DNA of 64,000 nucleotides from Candidatus Cloacimonadota bacterium (GTDB lineage: Bacteria; Cloacimonadota; Cloacimonadia; Cloacimonadales; TCS61), in the NCBI GenBank assembly GCA_021734835.1, contig JAIPIH010000007.1, positions 53,260 through 117,259 on the forward strand, in the 5' to 3' direction. Of the stretch, positions 63,771 through 64,000 are shown piece after piece (position 1 is the first letter of the stretch; the number at the start of each line of letters is the position of its first letter). Under the pieces are notes generated by a model. It saw only the letters and a program-made list of their open reading frames with translations, was not told the DNA's origin and did no database searches. Made by a program: the position numbers and the translations under genes.

Positions 63771-64000
63771 CTATTTCAACAAAACGCATTTACTCACAGC
63801 TTTTTCTTCTCCATTCACTTTAAGTTTTATAAAATAATTTCCACTAGCAACTGGTTTTTTGTTATCGTCTACACCACGCCAGGTAATCTCAAAATGTCCT
63901 TGGGTAGAATAAGCATTTATTAAGGTTTTTATTTTTTGTCCTTTTATGTTATAAATTGCTAACTCAATTTTACCAGATTCTGCCAGATCAAGTTTAATGG
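63771..64000 (-). CDS. C-terminal sorting domain of a further secreted protein (cut by window end)
   Basis: A minus-strand frame ends at TAG 63771-63773 and is open to the window edge. Its 75 residues read as the Por-type tail: KIELAIYNIKGQKIKTL, then GHFEITWRGVDDN, GNYFIKLKVNGEEKA and the end KCVLLK. It matches the tails of the proteins at 22213, 32861 and 58770. The functional part of the protein lies outside the window. Confidence 0.88.
   Translation of the reverse strand, partial: IKLDLAESGKIELAIYNIKGQKIKTLINAYSTQGHFEITWRGVDDNKKPVASGNYFIKLKVNGEEKAVSKCVLLK

Overview
The window looks like a chromosomal segment of a Gram-negative, anaerobe-like bacterium of the Candidatus Cloacimonadota (Cloacimonetes) type. 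The assignment is an inference from four points. The DNA is AT-rich. Four secreted proteins end in a Por/type-IX-like C-terminal sorting domain of the NYPNPFNP...KCLLLK kind. There is an outer-membrane LPS system (LptD) and an adenosylcobalamin-dependent ribonucleotide reductase. Genes are packed in short operons with ATGA/GTGA overlaps and clear GGAGG-type ribosome binding sites. I saw no tRNA, rRNA, CRISPR array, transposase or phage gene.

Layout. 1-8.2 kb: end of prfA, a CNNM/CBS membrane protein, a frameshifted PTS EIIA remnant, the bifunctional folate enzyme FtcD, an uncharacterised protein, a THUMP methyltransferase, an exported PPP-like phosphatase and a lipoprotein. 8.3-11.4 kb: a radical SAM protein, a universal stress protein, an unknown protein and a 10-TM putative metal exporter. 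11.4-17.4 kb: an operon ispD - large GlmS-like protein - ispF - U32 peptidase/RNA hydroxylase, closed by a bidirectional terminator shared with a cold-shock gene. 17.8-22.2 kb: urocanate hydratase translationally coupled to an unknown protein, divergent from an allantoinase-like amidohydrolase. 22.2-31.2 kb (minus): a secreted nuclease/phosphatase-fold protein, nrdJ, a polysaccharide-deacetylase-like protein, a LolC/E permease and lysS. 31.4-35.7 kb (plus): an FMN reductase, two small/medium membrane proteins, an FG-GAP secreted protein and a CDF transporter. 35.8-41.0 kb (minus): an envelope operon lptD - gmhB-like - two tandem EEP proteins. 41.1-46.3 kb (plus): a TSUP permease, gcvPA-gcvPB, a triple-PPC lipoprotein and a 40-aa membrane peptide. 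46.3-64 kb: rpsA; the DUF47-Pit phosphate transport pair; a secreted amidotransferase-fold protein; hemW-lepB; rph; a minus operon obg - glycerate kinase - glyoxylate/hydroxypyruvate reductase - dprA; a plus operon SagB-type oxidoreductase - xseA - GHL10 glycosidase - S4 protein; and the tail of a fourth sorting-domain protein.

How the genes fit. FtcD and HutU are two steps of histidine degradation to glutamate and one-carbon folate, and GcvPA/PB feed the same folate pool from glycine. The reductase/glycerate kinase pair links hydroxypyruvate or glyoxylate to glycolysis. LptD, the GmhB-like phosphatase, the LolC/E permease and lepB belong to envelope biogenesis. Points most worth a second look: the 905-aa GlmS homologue whose catalytic Cys sits behind a 21-residue leader; the protein coupled to hutU, possibly a dead Bpu10I-like nuclease fold; the decayed PTS EIIA gene; a GmhB homologue without the zinc-loop cysteines; and a TTGACA hexamer repeated in many intergenic regions with no obvious TATAAT partner.
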